Shown here one piece after another: positions 62,307 to 64,000 of a stretch of DNA of 64,000 nt. Source of the DNA: CAIQPV01 sp964480365 (lineage in GTDB: Bacteria > Pseudomonadota > Gammaproteobacteria > Burkholderiales > Gallionellaceae); the NCBI GenBank assembly GCA_964480365.1, contig CAYZPM010000013.1:17462-81461 (forward strand), written 5' to 3'. The notes beneath the pieces were generated by a model, which had not been told where the DNA came from, ran no database searches, and saw only the letters and a list, made by a program, of their open reading frames with translations. The position numbers were made by a program, and so were the translations under genes. How positions within the stretch are numbered: the stretch's first letter is position 1; each line of letters opens with the position of its first letter.

Positions 62307-62469
62307 CTAACATCCTGTAAGAAAATTAAATTTCTTAACGCGGTGTCACATTGACATCGGACGCCAAGCAACTACATTCTAAAGGATATCGCAACTGGAG
62401 TACGGAATACTAGACATTTCCATGACTGACGCTCATCAACATAGGGTGCATGAATATTCAAACAAAAGT

Positions 62470-63393
62470 TTATTCTGCGCAAGCCGCGTTCCTAGCCACG
62501 CTGGACAACAATCTGTCAGGAGCTAATCGTCGTCCCAACAGTTCCGCCACGCCGATAAATTTTCCCGCACCGTACAGGCGAACCTTGCCGTCCGGCAGAT
62601 CGGCATCAATACCCAACCGCTGTCCTTGCGCCATGCGGTTCACTTGCACCGCATCAAGTTCGAGCATGGGCATATCCTGCAACATGCAATCCAGCGGCAG
62701 CAGACAGGCGTCACGCTCCGGCATGCTCATCGCTTCGAGTTGATCCAGATTATATGCATTGTCCAGACGGAATCCGGCAATTGCCGTGCGGCGCAAGCCG
62801 CGCAAATGTGCACCACAGCCCAAGGCATTGCCAATGTCTTCGGCCAGCGTGCGGACGTAGGTTCCCTTGCTGCAACGCACGCTGATTTCCATTTCATCAC
62901 CGGCAAAACGTTCCAGCACCAACTCGTGGATGATCACGTTACGGCTTGCGCGTTCTACGGTTTCGCCCTTACGGATGTATTCATACAGGGGTTTGCCCTG
63001 ATGTTTGAGTGCGCTGTGCATCGGCGGAATCTGACTGATTTCACCGCTGAAGTTGAGCAGTGCTGCACGTACTTGCTGCTCGTGCAGCGCCACTTCGCAA
63101 CTGCTGGTGACTTCGCCTTCGGCATCGCCGGTGGAAGTTGTCTGTCCGAGTTTTACCAGCGCTCGATAGGTTTTGTCGGCATCAAGCAGGCCGGAAGAAA
63201 ATTTGGTGGCTTCGCCGAAGCAGATAGGTAGCAGTCCGGTCGCCAATGGATCGAGCGTGCCGGTATGCCCCGCTTTCTCTGCCTGAAACAGGCGGCGCAC
63301 TTTTTGCAGGGCGGTATTGGAACTGAGTTGCAGCGGTTTGTCGAATAACAGGACGCCGTCTAATGGACGTTTTTCACGGGTTAGATTGCGCAC
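62470..63393 (-). CDS. truB: tRNA pseudouridine-55 synthase
   Basis: 307 aa, GTG start. GVLLFDKPLQLSSNTALQKV, KAGHTGTLDPLATGLLPICF with catalytic Asp, and RCSKGTYVRTLAEDIGNALG are TruB signatures. Modifies U55 in all tRNAs. Part of the infB-rbfA-truB order, separated from rbfA by a repeat. Confidence 0.95.
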   Translation of the reverse strand: MRNLTREKRPLDGVLLFDKPLQLSSNTALQKVRRLFQAEKAGHTGTLDPLATGLLPICFGEATKFSSGLLDADKTYRALVKLGQTTSTGDAEGEVTSSCEVALHEQQVRAALLNFSGEISQIPPMHSALKHQGKPLYEYIRKGETVERASRNVIIHELVLERFAGDEMEISVRCSKGTYVRTLAEDIGNALGCGAHLRGLRRTAIAGFRLDNAYNLDQLEAMSMPERDACLLPLDCMLQDMPMLELDAVQVNRMAQGQRLGIDADLPDGKVRLYGAGKFIGVAELLGRRLAPDRLLSSVARNAACAE

Positions 63394-63423
63394 TGCTCGG
63401 TTCCAGATTTTGTGGTCTTAAAC

Positions 63424-63515
63424 GTCGTAAGTTGATAGACGTAAGACGTAAGTTGGTAGTTGGTTTTGTCGCTTCGCAGTTTTTAACTTACGACTTACGT
63501 CTAATAACTTACGTC
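63424..63515. repeat. AGACGTAAG inverted-repeat element, copy D
   Basis: ATAGACGTAAGACGTAAGTT and AACTTACGACTTACGTCT(AAT)AACTTACGTC with a loop between; it abuts the rbfA stop. Confidence 0.85.
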
Positions 63516-63878
63516 TTACTGGCCTGTCTTGTGGTCGCTGGCGACCGCTTGGTCTATGAGTTGCGAAAGGTGGGCTCCGCGCTCGACCGATGCATCGAAA
63601 ACGAAGTGCAATTGCGGTGTGATGCGCAGCTTCATTCGATGCGCCACTTGGCTGCGCAGGAACCCGCTGGCGCGTTCCAGGCCTTCTTGCACGGCCTTGT
63701 GCGATCCGTCCAGCGTGGTAAAGAACACCTTGGCATGCGAATAATCGCGTGCCACTTCAACACCGGTCAGGGTGACCATGCGGATACGCGGATCCTTTAT
63801 TTCCAGACGCACCAGTTCGGCCAATTCGCGGTGCATCTGCTCGGCAATACGATCCGTTCTGGCGTAGTCTTTTGGCAT
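63516..63878 (-). CDS. rbfA: Ribosome-binding factor A
   Basis: 120 aa. MPKDYARTDRIAEQMHRELA, IKDPRIRMVTLTGVEVARDY and HAKVFFTTLDG fit RbfA. KH-like 30S maturation factor. The stop sits at the border of the repeat element. Confidence 0.95.
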   Translation of the reverse strand: MPKDYARTDRIAEQMHRELAELVRLEIKDPRIRMVTLTGVEVARDYSHAKVFFTTLDGSHKAVQEGLERASGFLRSQVAHRMKLRITPQLHFVFDASVERGAHLSQLIDQAVASDHKTGQ

Positions 63879-63890
63879 ACAGACCGGCGC

Positions 63891-64000
63891 CTACAGCGCG
63901 CGCGCCACTTCGATGATTTCGAATGCTTCCAGCATATCGCCAACTTGAAGATCGTTAAAACCCTTCAGCGACAGACCGCATTCGAAGTTGGATTTGACTT
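63891..64000 (-). CDS. infB: Translation initiation factor IF-2, C-terminal end (partial)
   Basis: The last 35 residues before TAG at 63891 read SNFECGLSLKGFNDLQVGDM and end EIIEVARAL, the conserved IF-2 C-terminus. The rest lies beyond the window. Gene order infB-rbfA-truB is standard. Confidence 0.93.
   Translation of the reverse strand, partial: VKSNFECGLSLKGFNDLQVGDMLEAFEIIEVARAL

Overview
The window is a stretch of bacterial chromosome. Gene content and order point to a betaproteobacterium, most likely in the Nitrosomonadales/Gallionellaceae neighbourhood. The supporting signs are a fused aroA-cmk gene ahead of rpsA and ihfB, the succinylase route to diaminopimelate (dapC, dapD, dapE), the hopanoid/squalene genes hpnC-hpnD-hpnE, PEP-CTERM proteins, LapA/LapB and heptose genes for lipopolysaccharide. 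The genus is inference. No rRNA, tRNA or CRISPR array was recognised.

Layout. 1-10163 (minus strand): a cyclic-nucleotide-binding protein cut by the window edge, hpnE-hpnD-hpnC, an ATPase/TOPRIM-like gene pair that looks like a defence module, then prmB, dapE, an ArsC/Spx-like gene, a PilU-like ATPase and dapD. 10164-14343: an accessory block between dapD and dapC with an MqsR/MqsA toxin-antitoxin pair, repeats, a thiL relic, an SGNH-like protein and a frameshifted membrane O-acyltransferase carrying a 58-base tetranucleotide tract. 14344-24966: dapC, a DMT transporter, purT, a gene-poor stretch with two terminators and a possible small RNA, then alaA, hom, thrC and an AEC transporter. 25045-34319: oxidoreductases, Hsp33, two PEP-CTERM proteins, a second cyclic-nucleotide-binding protein, an orphan NarL-type regulator, an HD-GYP protein and a MazG-like protein.

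34521-49660: gyrA, serC, pheA, hisC, a DAHP synthase, tyrA, aroA-cmk, rpsA and ihfB, the usual aromatic amino acid/translation cluster. It is interrupted between tyrA and aroA by two toxin-antitoxin pairs and by an Abi-alpha-like gene enclosed in two 220-base inverted repeats. 49777-54137: lapA, lapB, pyrF, hldA and hldD (envelope and pyrimidine). 54404-58707: a broken Spy-like gene, an OmpR/EnvZ-type two-component pair, and three unusual genes: two Ser-rich paralogues and a FlaG-like protein that all end in the same short tail. 59075-64000: a formyltransferase, an alpha/beta-hydrolase lipoprotein with an altered nucleophile, an HDOD protein, truB, rbfA and the end of infB.

Intergenic spaces are seeded with at least four dispersed repeat families. 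The most promising undescribed items are the Ser-rich paralogue/FlaG-like locus, the inverted-repeat Abi cassette, the ATPase/DUF4276-like pair and the apparently phase-variable acyltransferase. All function calls come from reading the sequence; no database search was run.
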